Origin: JAJYSO01 sp964495935 | GTDB lineage: Bacteria; Bacteroidota; Bacteroidia; Flavobacteriales; Flavobacteriaceae | Length of the DNA: 64,000 bases | Reading direction: 5' to 3' | NCBI GenBank assembly: GCA_964495935.1 | Contig: CAZBXQ010000004.1 | Location: 1 to 64,000, forward strand | Shown: positions 8,484 through 17,693 of the stretch, one piece after another | Numbering within the stretch: position 1 is the stretch's first letter | Layout: each line of letters begins with the position of its first letter | Made by a program: the position numbers and the translations under genes | The notes under the pieces: model-generated | Told to the model about the DNA's origin: nothing | Database searches by the model: none | What the model saw: only the letters and a program-made list of their open reading frames with translations

Positions 8484-10598
8484 ATGGCACAACGGGATTT
8501 AAGATACACAAGAAATATAGGAATTGCTGCGCATATTGATGCCGGTAAAACAACGACGACTGAGCGGATTTTGTTTTATACGGGAATCAATCACAAGATT
8601 GGAGAAACTCATGATGGAGCCTCTACGATGGACTGGATGGAGCAAGAACAGGAGCGAGGGATTACCATTACTTCGGCAGCCACGCACTGTATTTGGAAAT
8701 ATAACGGAAAGGACTATCGAATGAATATTATCGATACTCCGGGGCACGTGGACTTTACTGTTGAGGTAGAGCGTTCTTTACGGGTGTTGGATGGTATGAT
8801 TGCTTTGTTTAGTGCGGCCGATGGTGTGGAGCCGCAATCGGAGACCGTCTGGCGTCAAGCCGATAAATATAAGGTGCCGCGTATCGGATTTTGTAATAAA
8901 ATGGACCGGGAAGGTGCCGATATGTTTATGGTATGTAAACAAATCGAAGAGATGCTGGGAGGAAATCCTGTTCCTCTCCAGGTCCCCATTGGTTCCGGAA
9001 TGGAATTTAAGGGGATCGTTGATTTGATTTCAAACCAAGCCTATGTCTGGAATGAAGAAGACATGGGAATGACTTTTGAAGAAATTGATATCCCTGAAGA
9101 TCTTCAGGAAGATGTTCAGGAATACCGGGAGAAATTAATTGAGGCCGTAGCTGAATATGACGAGAAATTAATGGAGAAGTTCTTTGAAGATGAAGACTCC
9201 ATTACGGAAGATGAAATTATTGCTGCCCTTCGCGCGGCTACCATCGATCGCACGATTATTCCGATGCTGTGTGGATCTTCTTTTAAGAATAAAGGAGTTC
9301 AGGCCCTGCTGGATGCGGTAATGCGATATTTGCCTTCGCCTATTGATGTAGAGGCTATTGAAGGAACCAATCCGGAGACCGGAGAAACAGAAATTCGTAA
9401 ACCCAATGTGGAATCTCCTTTTTCGGCTTTGGCCTTTAAGATCGCAACCGATCCGTATGTCGGGCGTTTGGCTTTCTTTAGAACCTATTCCGGTTTTCTC
9501 GATGCAGGGTCATACGTGCTGAACGTACGTTCCGGAAATAAAGAGAGAATCTCAAGAATGTACCAAATGCATTCTAATAAACAGGAGCCTATCGATCGTA
9601 TTGAGGCAGGAGATATTGGTGCTGCGGTGGGATTCAAAGAAATTAAAACGGGTGATACACTTACTGATTTAGAGCATCCGATTGTATTGGAATCGATGAC
9701 CTTCCCGGATCCGGTGATTGGTATTGCCGTGGAGCCCAAGACGAAGGCTGATGTCGATAAATTGGGGGTAGCTTTGGCGAAGTTGGCCGAGGAGGATCCA
9801 ACTTTTCAGGTAAAAACCGATGAAGCTTCCGGGCAAACCATTATTTCCGGAATGGGAGAGTTGCATATTGAGGTTTTGGTTGACCGGTTAAAACGAGAAT
9901 TTAAAGTCGAGGTAAACGAAGGTGAACCTCAGGTAGAATATAAAGAAGCGGTTACCCGAACAACAGAACACCGTGAGGTTTACAAGAAGCAAACCGGTGG
10001 ACGTGGTAAATTTGCAGATATCGTCTTTGAAATGGGACCGGTAGATGAGGATTTCGAAGAAAAAGGAATCCAGTTTGTCGATGAGATCAAGGGAGGACGT
10101 ATTCCTAAAGAATTTATTCCTTCTGTAAGAAAGGGATTTGAGGCAGCTATGAAAAATGGGCCCTTGGCAGGATTCCAAATGGATACCTTAAAAGTGACGC
10201 TGAAAGATGGGTCTTTCCACCCGGTGGATTCCGATCAGTTGTCTTTTGAGATGGCTGCTAAGTTGGGATACCGATCGGCTTCTAAGGCTGCCGGTGCCGT
10301 AGTGCTCGAGCCTATCATGAAGATTGAGGTGGTGACCCCTGAAGAAAACATGGGAGATATCGTGGGGGATTTGAATAAACGACGAGGGCAGGTGAATAGT
10401 ATGGCCGATCGTTCGGGGGCCAAGGTCATCAAGGCCGATGTACCGTTGGCAGAGATGTTTGGCTATGTTACCACGTTGCGAACATTATCTTCCGGGCGAG
10501 CTACATCAACTATGGAATTTTCACATTATCAAGAAACACCTTCGAATATTCAGGACGAAATTATAAAAGCTGAAATAGGTGCTAACGCTAACGCATAA
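8484..10598 (+). CDS. fusA: translation elongation factor G
   Basis: 704 residues. This GTPase drives translocation and, with RRF, ribosome recycling. The G1 loop AHIDAGKTT is at residues 16-24, followed by the switch segment RGITITSAATH, DTPGHVDF (G3) and NKMD (G4). Domains II-V follow, with the characteristic domain IV segment (GGRGKFADIVFEMGP) and C-terminal ALRTLSSGRATSTMEFSHY. It is the third gene of the str operon. tuf does not follow; rpsJ comes 11 bases later, so the str and S10 operons are fused. Confidence 0.98.
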   Translation: MAQRDLRYTRNIGIAAHIDAGKTTTTERILFYTGINHKIGETHDGASTMDWMEQEQERGITITSAATHCIWKYNGKDYRMNIIDTPGHVDFTVEVERSLRVLDGMIALFSAADGVEPQSETVWRQADKYKVPRIGFCNKMDREGADMFMVCKQIEEMLGGNPVPLQVPIGSGMEFKGIVDLISNQAYVWNEEDMGMTFEEIDIPEDLQEDVQEYREKLIEAVAEYDEKLMEKFFEDEDSITEDEIIAALRAATIDRTIIPMLCGSSFKNKGVQALLDAVMRYLPSPIDVEAIEGTNPETGETEIRKPNVESPFSALAFKIATDPYVGRLAFFRTYSGFLDAGSYVLNVRSGNKERISRMYQMHSNKQEPIDRIEAGDIGAAVGFKEIKTGDTLTDLEHPIVLESMTFPDPVIGIAVEPKTKADVDKLGVALAKLAEEDPTFQVKTDEASGQTIISGMGELHIEVLVDRLKREFKVEVNEGEPQVEYKEAVTRTTEHREVYKKQTGGRGKFADIVFEMGPVDEDFEEKGIQFVDEIKGGRIPKEFIPSVRKGFEAAMKNGPLAGFQMDTLKVTLKDGSFHPVDSDQLSFEMAAKLGYRSASKAAGAVVLEPIMKIEVVTPEENMGDIVGDLNKRRGQVNSMADRSGAKVIKADVPLAEMFGYVTTLRTLSSGRATSTMEFSHYQETPSNIQDEIIKAEIGANANA

Positions 10599-10609
10599 GG
10601 GTTAAAAAA

Positions 10610-10918
10610 ATGAGTCAGAGAATTAGAATCAAATTGAAGTCGTACGATCACAACTTAGTGGATAAGTCATCCGAAAAGATCGTTAAAACGGTGAAGACGA
10701 CCGGAGCTGTTGTAGCGGGACCGATTCCGTTACCCACAAAAAAGAAGATTTTTACGGTGTTGCGTTCTCCTCACGTGAATAAGAAAGCGAGAGAGCAATT
10801 TGAGTTAAACGCTTATGTGCGCCTGTTAGACATCTATAGCTCGTCAACGAAAACCGTTGATTCCTTGATGAAACTTGAATTACCAAGCGGCGTTAAAGTG
10901 CAAATTAAAGTACTGTAA
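10610..10918 (+). CDS. rpsJ: 30S ribosomal protein S10 (uS10)
   Basis: 102 residues. S10 is in the 30S head and, as NusE, also works in transcription antitermination. The family core GPIPLPTKKKIFTVLRSPHVNKKAREQFE is complete. It opens the S10 section directly behind fusA and precedes rplC by 27 bases. Confidence 0.98.
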   Translation: MSQRIRIKLKSYDHNLVDKSSEKIVKTVKTTGAVVAGPIPLPTKKKIFTVLRSPHVNKKAREQFELNAYVRLLDIYSSSTKTVDSLMKLELPSGVKVQIKVL

Positions 10919-10945
10919 AAAAGTTATAATTAAATAAATAGAATA

Positions 10946-11560
10946 ATGTCTGGGTTAATAGGAAAAAAAATTGGAATGACCAGCCTTTATGACGAGAATG
11001 GTAAGAATGTACCTTGTACTGTCATTCAAGCTGGCCCATGTGTAGTTACCCAAGTCAGAACCAAAGAGGTGGATGGCTATGAGGCTCTTCAGCTTGGTTT
11101 CGATGACAAAAAAGACAAACATACGTCTAAAGCCGCCCACGGTCATTTTAAGAAGGCCGGTACGGGAGCAAAGAAAAAAGTCGTCGAGTTTAAAGGTTTT
11201 GATGAGGAGTACAAAATTGGTGATGAAATCACGATTGAGCATTTTGAGCTTGGGGAGTTTGTTGATGTTACCGGAGTCTCAAAAGGAAAAGGCTTTCAAG
11301 GTGTTGTAAAACGCCATGGTTTTCAGGGATCAGAACGTACGCACGGTCAACAAAGTATGCTTCGCGCTCCGGGTTCCATTGGTAATGCTTCTTATCCGGG
11401 ACGGGTGTTTCCGGGAATGAAGATGGCCGGAAGAACCGGAGGGAATAAAGTAAAAGTTAAAAACCTAAAAGTATTGCAACTGGATACCGAGAAGAACCTT
11501 ATCATTTTGAAAGGTTGTGTACCCGGTCATAAGAATGCTTATGTAACCATTGAGAAGTGA
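10946..11560 (+). CDS. rplC: 50S ribosomal protein L3 (uL3)
   Basis: 204 residues. L3 binds the 3' part of 23S rRNA and reaches toward the peptidyl-transferase centre. It starts MSGLIGKKIGMTSLYDENG, and the internal loop SKGKGFQGVVKRHGFQG with the methylatable glutamine region (RTHGQQSML.APGSIG) is intact. Its stop codon overlaps the rplD start by one base (TGATG), suggesting coupled translation. Confidence 0.98.
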   Translation: MSGLIGKKIGMTSLYDENGKNVPCTVIQAGPCVVTQVRTKEVDGYEALQLGFDDKKDKHTSKAAHGHFKKAGTGAKKKVVEFKGFDEEYKIGDEITIEHFELGEFVDVTGVSKGKGFQGVVKRHGFQGSERTHGQQSMLRAPGSIGNASYPGRVFPGMKMAGRTGGNKVKVKNLKVLQLDTEKNLIILKGCVPGHKNAYVTIEK

Positions 11561-12189
11561 TGAAGTTAAGTGTATTAGATATTTCAGGAAAGAAAACCAG
11601 TAAGGAAGTCGAGTTGGCCGATGAGGTTTTTGGTATAGAGCCAAACGAGCATGCCATCTACATGGATGTTAAACAGCATTTAGCCAATCGTCGTCAAGGT
11701 ACACATAAGGCTAAAGAGCGCGCTGAAGTCCGCGGATCCGGTCGGAAAATAAAGAAACAAAAAGGAACGGGAACCGCTCGTGCCGGTGCGATTACCTCTC
11801 CGATTTTTAGAGGAGGAGGTACGGTTTTTGGACCTCGGCCTCGATCCTACCGGTTTAAATTAAACAAGAATTTGAAGCGTTTGGCAAGACGTTCTGCGCT
11901 GAGTCAAAAAGCGAAGGATGAGGATCTTATTGTGCTGGAGAACATCGAGTTTGACGTGCCGCAAACCAAGAAATTTGTGGAGGTTTTAAAGGCCTTAAAA
12001 TTGGAAGATAAAAAATCTTTGTTTGTGCTTGGAAAGTCGAATAAAAACGTATATTTGTCGTCTCGCAATTTTAAGAAGTCTGAGGTTATAACTAACTCAC
12101 AGCTAAATACTTACAAAATTGTAAACGCGGATAAAATCGTCCTTTTCGACGATTCTTTAGAAGCTATTGAATCCACTTTAAAGAAGTAG
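11560..12189 (+). CDS. rplD: 50S ribosomal protein L4 (uL4)
   Basis: 209 residues from the ATG at 11560, which shares its A with the TGA of rplC; a GTG one codon upstream is less likely. L4 lines the peptide exit tunnel and in many bacteria represses its own operon. The tunnel loop rich in basic and glycine residues (GSGRKIKKQKGTGTARAGAI) and the following GGGTVFGPRPRSYRFKLNKN are typical. Confidence 0.98.
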   Translation: MKLSVLDISGKKTSKEVELADEVFGIEPNEHAIYMDVKQHLANRRQGTHKAKERAEVRGSGRKIKKQKGTGTARAGAITSPIFRGGGTVFGPRPRSYRFKLNKNLKRLARRSALSQKAKDEDLIVLENIEFDVPQTKKFVEVLKALKLEDKKSLFVLGKSNKNVYLSSRNFKKSEVITNSQLNTYKIVNADKIVLFDDSLEAIESTLKK

Positions 12190-12195
12190 TTGATT

Positions 12196-12486
12196 ATGAA
12201 TGTATTGATAAAACCCATTATTACCGAAAAAGCTTCGCTTAATAGTGAGCGTTATAATTGCTATTCTTTTATTGTGGATCGCAGGGCGAATAAGATTGAA
12301 ATTAAAGATGCAGTTGAAGAGCGTTATGGCGTTGCGGTAGATAAGGTGAGAACCTTGCAGGTTAGACCTGAACGCAGTGTTCGTTATACTAAAACAGGAT
12401 TGTTGCCCGGGAAAAAGGCGGGGTATAAGAAAGCGGTAGTCCAGGTGGCAGATGGTGATGCAATTGATTTTTTTAGTAATATTTAA
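12196..12486 (+). CDS. rplW: 50S ribosomal protein L23 (uL23)
   Basis: 96 residues from the ATG at 12196, giving MNVLIKPIITEKASLNSE; an in-frame TTG two codons earlier is less plausible. L23 lies at the tunnel exit and is the docking site for trigger factor and SRP. The pattern YSFIVDRRANKIEIKDAVEERYGV is diagnostic. It is 6 bases after rplD and 11 before rplB. Confidence 0.97.
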   Translation: MNVLIKPIITEKASLNSERYNCYSFIVDRRANKIEIKDAVEERYGVAVDKVRTLQVRPERSVRYTKTGLLPGKKAGYKKAVVQVADGDAIDFFSNI

Positions 12487-12497
12487 TTAGATCGAGA

Positions 12498-13334
12498 ATG
12501 TCAGTTAAGAAATTAAAACCTACAACCCCGGGAAGACGGTTCAGAGTCGTTAACAGCAATGAGATGTTGACGAAAAGTACTCCTGAGAAAAGTCTTTTGG
12601 CTCCGATGAAGAGGACGGGAGGACGAAATCATCAGGGGAAAATGACAACGCGGAATCGTGGTGGAGGTCATAAAAAGAGATACCGGCTTATCGATTTTAA
12701 ACGCGATAAAAACGATGTGGAAGCAGCGGTAAAAGCCATTGAATATGATCCGAATCGTTCGGCATTTATTGCGCTTGTTGAGTATGCAGACGGTGAGAAA
12801 CGATATGTCGTTGCTCAAAATGGAATGAAAGTGGGGCAGAAGATTATTTCTTCAGAAAGTCATGTACCCACAAATATCGGGAATTCCATGCCGTTGAATA
12901 AAATTCCGTTTGGTACGGTTATTTCCTGTGTTGAATTAAATCCGGGGCAAGGTGCTACTTTGGTACGAAGTGCCGGTTCTTTTGCGCAGGTAATTGCCCG
13001 GGAAGGAAAGTATGTAACCGTTAAATTACCTTCCGGAGAAATCCGGATGGTTTTGGGAACCTGTAAAGCGACTGTAGGAGCAGTTTCCAATAGCGATCAT
13101 GGATTGGTCGTTTCAGGAAAAGCCGGCCGGTCGCGTTGGCTGGGGCGTCGGCCTCGTGTACGAGCAGTGGCGATGAACCCGGTCGATCACCCGATGGGAG
13201 GAGGAGAAGGTCGTGCTTCCGGTGGACTTCCGCGTTCTCGAAAGGGATTGCCTGCCAAGGGATACAAGACTCGATCATTAACCAAGGCCAGTAATAAATA
13301 TATTGTTGAACGTAGAAAGAAAAGAAAGAAATAA
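12498..13334 (+). CDS. rplB: 50S ribosomal protein L2 (uL2)
   Basis: 278 residues. L2 is needed for subunit association and peptidyl-transferase activity. Present are GRNHQGKMTTRNRGGGHKKR near the N-terminus and the signature MNPVDHPMGGGEGRA, whose histidine is essential near the active centre. The C-terminus is strongly basic (VERRKKRKK). It ends 3 bases before rpsS. Confidence 0.98.
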   Translation: MSVKKLKPTTPGRRFRVVNSNEMLTKSTPEKSLLAPMKRTGGRNHQGKMTTRNRGGGHKKRYRLIDFKRDKNDVEAAVKAIEYDPNRSAFIALVEYADGEKRYVVAQNGMKVGQKIISSESHVPTNIGNSMPLNKIPFGTVISCVELNPGQGATLVRSAGSFAQVIAREGKYVTVKLPSGEIRMVLGTCKATVGAVSNSDHGLVVSGKAGRSRWLGRRPRVRAVAMNPVDHPMGGGEGRASGGLPRSRKGLPAKGYKTRSLTKASNKYIVERRKKRKK

Positions 13335-13337
13335 GAT

Positions 13338-13619
13338 ATGGCACGTTCGTTAAAAAAAGGACCTTTTGTCTATTATAAATTAGAACGAAAGATTGCTCGA
13401 AATATTCAATCGGGAAAGAAGAATGTAATTAAAACCTGGTCCAGAGCTTCTATGATTACTCCGGATTTTGTGGGGCAGACCATCGGGGTACATAACGGGA
13501 AACAATTTATTCCGGTTTATATTACCGAAAACATGGTGGGGCATAAATTAGGTGAATTTGCTCCGACTCGTTCTTTTCGGGGACATGCAAAGTCAAAAGA
13601 TCGAGGAGTCAGAAAATAA
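13338..13619 (+). CDS. rpsS: 30S ribosomal protein S19 (uS19)
   Basis: 93 residues. S19 forms a complex with S13 in the 30S head and contacts the A-site tRNA region. The conserved MARSLKKGPFV start, TWSRASMITPDFVGQTIGVHNG and MVGHKLGEFAPTRSFRGH are all present. Confidence 0.98.
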   Translation: MARSLKKGPFVYYKLERKIARNIQSGKKNVIKTWSRASMITPDFVGQTIGVHNGKQFIPVYITENMVGHKLGEFAPTRSFRGHAKSKDRGVRK

Positions 13620-13652
13620 GAAGACGATAGTTAAAAGATAATTTTAAAAGGT

Positions 13653-14060
13653 ATGGGAGCTCATAAAAGAGAAAGAGCTGAGCGGTTAAAAGCTCAGAAA
13701 AGAAATGTAGCTTTTGCAAAGTTAAACAATTGCCCTACTTCGGCACGGAAGATGCGTTTGGTTGCTGATCTTGTACGCGGGAAGGAAATTGAAGAAGCTT
13801 TACAGATCTTACGATTTAACGCCAAAGAGGCTTCCGGCCGCTTAGAAAAGTTAGTCTTGTCGGCAGTTGCCAATTGGCAGGCTAAAAATGAAGATGCCGA
13901 TGTGGAAGCTGCCAATTTGTATATTAAGGAGATCCGCGTTGATGAAGCGGGAATGTTAAAAAGAATACGCCCGAGAGCACAAGGTAGAGCGAGCCAGATT
14001 AGAAAGCGATCCAATCATGTGACACTGGTTTTGGGTGAGAATTTTACTGTAGAAAGCTAA
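13653..14060 (+). CDS. rplV: 50S ribosomal protein L22 (uL22)
   Basis: 135 residues. L22 lines the exit tunnel, and its hairpin is where macrolide-resistance changes arise. The family core (TSARKMRLVADLVRGKEIEEALQILRF) and the hairpin IRPRAQGRASQIRKRSNHVTLVL are intact. There is a short N-terminal extension (MGAHKRERAERLKAQKRNVAF) as in other Bacteroidota. Confidence 0.98.
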   Translation: MGAHKRERAERLKAQKRNVAFAKLNNCPTSARKMRLVADLVRGKEIEEALQILRFNAKEASGRLEKLVLSAVANWQAKNEDADVEAANLYIKEIRVDEAGMLKRIRPRAQGRASQIRKRSNHVTLVLGENFTVES

Positions 14061-14069
14061 ATATTAAGC

Positions 14070-14783
14070 ATGGGACAAAAGACAAATCCGATAGGGAATA
14101 GATTAGGAATTATCCGCGGTTGGGAATCCAACTGGTATGGAGGTGATGATTTTGGAGACAAGATTGCCGAGGATCAAAAAGTACGGGACTATATTCGAGT
14201 CCGTTTAGATCGAGCCAGTGTTTCACGAATCATCATTGAGCGTACACTGAAAATCATGACCGTTACTATTACTACCGCACGCCCGGGAATCATTATCGGG
14301 AAAGGAGGTCAGGAAGTCGATAAATTGAAGGAGGAGTTGAAGCAGCTCACCGGAAAGGAAGTGCAGGTTAATATTTACGAAATTAAACGCCCGGAATTGG
14401 ATGCTCATTTGGTGGCAGCCAGTGTGGCGCGCCAGATTGAGAGCCGGATCTCGTATCGACGGGCGGCAAAGATGGCTATTTCTGCAGCGATGCGATTGAA
14501 TGCCGAAGGAATTAAGGTTGATGTCTCAGGCCGGCTGAACGGAGCTGAAATGGCACGCTCAGAATCTTTTAAGGAAGGCCGTATTCCATTGTCCACGTTC
14601 CGTGCCGATATTGATTATGCGATGGTAGAGGCACATACTTCCTACGGGCGAATTGGAGTGAAAGTATGGGTGATGAAAGGTGAGGTTTATGGAAAACGTG
14701 AACTTTCTCCTTTAGTCGGACTCTCCAACAAGGGAGGTAAAGGAGGCCGAAAAGGAAAGCGGGGCAAGAGAAGAAGACATTAA
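14070..14783 (+). CDS. rpsC: 30S ribosomal protein S3 (uS3)
   Basis: 237 residues. S3 is part of the mRNA entry channel and its helicase activity. MGQKTNPIGNRLGIIRGWESNWY begins the protein. The KH domain has the GXXG loop in IIIGKGGQEVDKL, and the C-terminal domain contains IKVDVSGRLNGAEMARSE. The lysine/arginine-rich tail (KGGRKGKRGKRRRH) is normal for the phylum. It is 9 bases after rplV. Confidence 0.98.
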   Translation: MGQKTNPIGNRLGIIRGWESNWYGGDDFGDKIAEDQKVRDYIRVRLDRASVSRIIIERTLKIMTVTITTARPGIIIGKGGQEVDKLKEELKQLTGKEVQVNIYEIKRPELDAHLVAASVARQIESRISYRRAAKMAISAAMRLNAEGIKVDVSGRLNGAEMARSESFKEGRIPLSTFRADIDYAMVEAHTSYGRIGVKVWVMKGEVYGKRELSPLVGLSNKGGKGGRKGKRGKRRRH

Positions 14784-14814
14784 GAATTAGTTTATTGATT
14801 AAAGAATAGTACTG

Positions 14815-15237
14815 ATGTTACAACCAAGGCGAACAAAATATAGAAAACAACAGAAAGGCCGCATGAAAGGAAATGCCGGAAGAGGGCATCGCTTAGCGGA
14901 AGGAACTTTTGGCATTAAGTCGGTGGGAGATGCAAATTTTATCACGGCTCGTCAAATGGAGGCGGCTCGTGTTGCTGCAACGCGTTATATGAAGCGGGAT
15001 GGAACCTTGTGGATGCGGATTTTTCCCGATAAGCCCATTACCAAAAAGCCACTCGAAGTGCGAATGGGAAAGGGAAAAGGTAATGTGGAATATTGGGTGG
15101 CCCGTGTAAAACCCGGCCGGATGATTATGGAAGTAGGAGGCGTTCCCTTGGAGGTAGCAAAAGAAGCTTTGCGATTAGCCGCACAGAAATTACCGGTAAA
15201 GACTAAATTTATTGTAGCACGCGATTATCAAGAATAG
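14815..15237 (+). CDS. rplP: 50S ribosomal protein L16 (uL16)
   Basis: 140 residues. L16 helps position the A-site tRNA acceptor arm. MLQPRRTKYRKQQKGRMKG and the RIFPDKPITKKPLEVRMGKGKGNVEYWVA block, carrying the conserved hydroxylatable arginine region, identify it. It is followed 6 bases later by rpmC. Confidence 0.98.
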   Translation: MLQPRRTKYRKQQKGRMKGNAGRGHRLAEGTFGIKSVGDANFITARQMEAARVAATRYMKRDGTLWMRIFPDKPITKKPLEVRMGKGKGNVEYWVARVKPGRMIMEVGGVPLEVAKEALRLAAQKLPVKTKFIVARDYQE

Positions 15238-15243
15238 AATAAG

Positions 15244-15435
15244 ATGAAGAACCCTGAAGTTATTAAATTATCGGATGATGAATTGCTCGAGGAGCTGGAA
15301 AAGCAAACCGCAGCCTATACGGAGCTTAAATTTACACACGCTGTAGCTCCTTTGGAGAATCCTGCTCAATTAAAAGAAATGAGAAAGTCAATCGCTCGCT
15401 TGCATACCGAAAAAGCAAAACGCGATAACAAATAA
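15244..15435 (+). CDS. rpmC: 50S ribosomal protein L29 (uL29)
   Basis: 63 residues, two helices. L29 sits beside L23 at the tunnel exit. LSDDELLEELEKQTAAYTELKFTHAVAPLENPAQLKEMRKSIARLHTE follows the family pattern. Confidence 0.97.
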   Translation: MKNPEVIKLSDDELLEELEKQTAAYTELKFTHAVAPLENPAQLKEMRKSIARLHTEKAKRDNK

Positions 15436-15455
15436 TATAAGGCGCTAAGATACCA

Positions 15456-15713
15456 ATGGAAAAGAGGAATTTAAGAAAAGAACGAATTGGGGTAGTTACC
15501 AGTAATAAAATGCAGAAATCGATTGTGGTTTCTGAGGTAAAGAAAACCCGTCACCCGATGTATGGAAAGTTTGTCTTGAAAACAAAGAAATATGTTGTTC
15601 ATGATGAAAATAATGACTGTAATGAGGGCGATGTTGTCAAAATAATGGAGACACGTCCATTGAGTAAATCAAAGTGCTGGCGTCTCGTAGAAATTATTGA
15701 AAGAGCTAAATAA
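15456..15713 (+). CDS. rpsQ: 30S ribosomal protein S17 (uS17)
   Basis: 85 residues. S17 is a primary binder of 16S rRNA. RKERIGVVTSNKMQKSIVVSEVKKTRHPMYGKFV and the DENNDCNEGDVVKIMETRPLSKSKCWRLVEI end are the OB-fold signatures. It precedes rplN by only 2 bases. Confidence 0.97.
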   Translation: MEKRNLRKERIGVVTSNKMQKSIVVSEVKKTRHPMYGKFVLKTKKYVVHDENNDCNEGDVVKIMETRPLSKSKCWRLVEIIERAK

Positions 15714-15715
15714 TT

Positions 15716-16084
15716 ATGATACAGCAAGAAACTAAATTAAAAGTAGCCGATAACACCGGTGCGCGGGAGGTCTTGACCATTCGTGTATTGGGGGGAACCC
15801 GCAAACGGTATGCTTCTGTAGGCGATAAGATTGTGGTGAGTGCACAGGTGACTACGCCCGGCGGGCAAGTAAAGAAAGGTGAGGTAGCGACGGCTGTGGT
15901 GGTAAGAACCAAAAAAGAAGTACGCCGACCTGATGGATCCTATATCCGATTTGATGAGAATGCCTGTGTATTGTTGACGGCTACCGGCGAAATGAGAGGA
16001 ACGCGGGTTTTTGGTCCGGTGGCTCGTGAATTGCGGAATGAGAAATTCATGAAGATTGTTTCATTGGCACCCGAAGTGCTTTAA
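15716..16084 (+). CDS. rplN: 50S ribosomal protein L14 (uL14)
   Basis: 122 residues, standard. L14 forms part of an intersubunit bridge and binds the silencing factor RsfS. MIQQETKLKVADNTGAREVLTIRVLGG and RGTRVFGPVARELR are conserved. Confidence 0.98.
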   Translation: MIQQETKLKVADNTGAREVLTIRVLGGTRKRYASVGDKIVVSAQVTTPGGQVKKGEVATAVVVRTKKEVRRPDGSYIRFDENACVLLTATGEMRGTRVFGPVARELRNEKFMKIVSLAPEVL

Positions 16085-16097
16085 TCAGAATTGAGGA

Positions 16098-16409
16098 ATG
16101 GCAAAGATAAAGATCAAAAAAGGAGATAAAGTCCGTGTAGTGGCTGGAGAAAATAAGGGCCTTGAAGGAGAAATCCTTGGGGTGCTGACCAACGAAAACA
16201 AGGTTATCGTAGAAGGAATTAATCTGGTGAAGAAACACCTTAAGCCCAGTGTTAATAATCCGCAAGGCGGAATTTCTGAAACGGAATCTCCGATTCATGT
16301 GTCCAATGTGGCACTGCTGGACGGTAAAGGAAATCCGACTCGGGTGGGATACCGATTTGAAAACGGAAAGAAAATACGATTTGCGAAAACCACTAACGAC
16401 GCTATTTAG
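16098..16409 (+). CDS. rplX: 50S ribosomal protein L24 (uL24)
   Basis: 103 residues. Assembly-initiating protein near the tunnel exit. The KOW motif (KKGDKVRVVAGENKGLEGEIL) and IVEGINLVKKHLKPS are present. Confidence 0.97.
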   Translation: MAKIKIKKGDKVRVVAGENKGLEGEILGVLTNENKVIVEGINLVKKHLKPSVNNPQGGISETESPIHVSNVALLDGKGNPTRVGYRFENGKKIRFAKTTNDAI

Positions 16410-16417
16410 TAGAAGTT

Positions 16418-16969
16418 ATGAATTACGTACCTAAGTTAAAGAAAGATTATAAAGAGAAGATCAAACCGGCTTTGGTGGAAACTTTCAGTTATCAAAATAC
16501 GATGGAGATTCCCAAGCTTGTGAAGATTGTTGTGAGTAAAGGAGTGGGAGATGCCGTGGCCGATAAAAAGCTGGTTGATCAGGCCGTTGAAGAACTGACC
16601 AAAATTACCGGCCAGAGAGCCGTTCCCACGGTATCTAAAAAAGATGTGGCTGCGTTTAAATTGAGAAAAGGAATGCCCATTGGGGCCAAAGTCACTTTGC
16701 GCGGCGATCGGATGTATGAGTTTTTGGACCGTTTGATTACGGCTGCGCTTCCGGGTGTTCGGGATTTTCAGGGCATCAATCCCAATGGATTTGACGGGCG
16801 TGGAAACTACAGTATGGGGCTTCAAGAGCAAATCGTCTTTCCGGAAATTGATATCGATAAAGTGAAACGTATTTCGGGAATGGACATTACTTTTGTGACC
16901 ACTGCAAATACCGATCGGGAAGCAAAATCCCTATTGACTGAATTAGGTTTACCATTTAAAAAGAATTAA
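16418..16969 (+). CDS. rplE: 50S ribosomal protein L5 (uL5)
   Basis: 183 residues. L5 binds 5S rRNA in the central protuberance and contacts P-site tRNA. PKLVKIVVSKGVGDAVADKK, RKGMPIGAKVTLRGDRMYEFLDRLI and the GIQEQIVFPEIDIDKV-like stretch (GLQEQIVFPEIDIDKV) identify it. Confidence 0.98.
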   Translation: MNYVPKLKKDYKEKIKPALVETFSYQNTMEIPKLVKIVVSKGVGDAVADKKLVDQAVEELTKITGQRAVPTVSKKDVAAFKLRKGMPIGAKVTLRGDRMYEFLDRLITAALPGVRDFQGINPNGFDGRGNYSMGLQEQIVFPEIDIDKVKRISGMDITFVTTANTDREAKSLLTELGLPFKKN

Positions 16970-16975
16970 GAAAGT

Positions 16976-17245
16976 ATGGCTAAGGAATCCATGAAAGCGC
17001 GCGAGCGTAAACGTCAAGAATTAGTAGATAAATATGCGGAGAAACGCCGACAGCTAAAAGAAGCTGGAGATTATGAAGCATTACAAAAATTACCGAGGAA
17101 TGCCAGTCCGGTTCGCCTTCATAATCGATGCAAATTGACCGGTCGTCCCAAGGGATATATTCGTCAATTTGGATTGTGCCGGGTAAAGTTTCGGGAATTG
17201 GCTAATCAAGGAATGATTCCCGGTGTTAAAAAGGCCAGTTGGTAA
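16976..17245 (+). CDS. rpsN: 30S ribosomal protein S14 (uS14), long zinc-free type
   Basis: 89 residues. It is the longer form without the CxxC...CxxC zinc ribbon; the visible cysteines (NRCKLTG, FGLCRVK) are not arranged as zinc pairs. S14 is in the 30S head. RCKLTGRPKGYIRQFGLCRVKFRELANQGMIPGVKKASW is the family C-terminus. Confidence 0.97.
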   Translation: MAKESMKARERKRQELVDKYAEKRRQLKEAGDYEALQKLPRNASPVRLHNRCKLTGRPKGYIRQFGLCRVKFRELANQGMIPGVKKASW

Positions 17246-17272
17246 GAGTAATTAAGTTTTAAAAAGATACAG

Positions 17273-17671
17273 ATGTTTACAGATCCTATTGCAGATTATT
17301 TGACCCGATTAAGGAATGCTTTAAATGCAGGACATCGTGTGGTTGAGATTCCGGCCTCAAATGTAAAGAAGGAGATTACAAAAATCCTTTTTGACCAAGG
17401 CTATGTTTTGAGCTATAAATTTATGAAGGAGGACCAATTTGAGGTGATTAAGATAGCCTTGAAGTATGATCGGGAGTCCCGGGAATCGGTGATTAAGGAA
17501 ATCCAGCGTATTAGTAAGCCGGGATTGCGGAAATATGTGGGCTATAAGGATATGCCACGGGTTTTAAACGGACTTGGAATAGCTATTGTTTCTACCTCAC
17601 AGGGGGTGATGACCAATAAAGAAGCCGTTAAAAATAAAGTAGGTGGTGAATTACTTTGCTACGTGTACTAA
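17273..17671 (+). CDS. rpsH: 30S ribosomal protein S8 (uS8)
   Basis: 132 residues. S8 is a primary 16S rRNA binder and in some bacteria a translational repressor of the spc operon. MFTDPIADYLTRLRNA and the C-terminal GLGIAIVSTSQGVMTNKEA are diagnostic. 27 bases separate it from rpsN. Confidence 0.98.
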   Translation: MFTDPIADYLTRLRNALNAGHRVVEIPASNVKKEITKILFDQGYVLSYKFMKEDQFEVIKIALKYDRESRESVIKEIQRISKPGLRKYVGYKDMPRVLNGLGIAIVSTSQGVMTNKEAVKNKVGGELLCYVY

Positions 17672-17693
17672 ATAATTATAAAGGAATAAGATT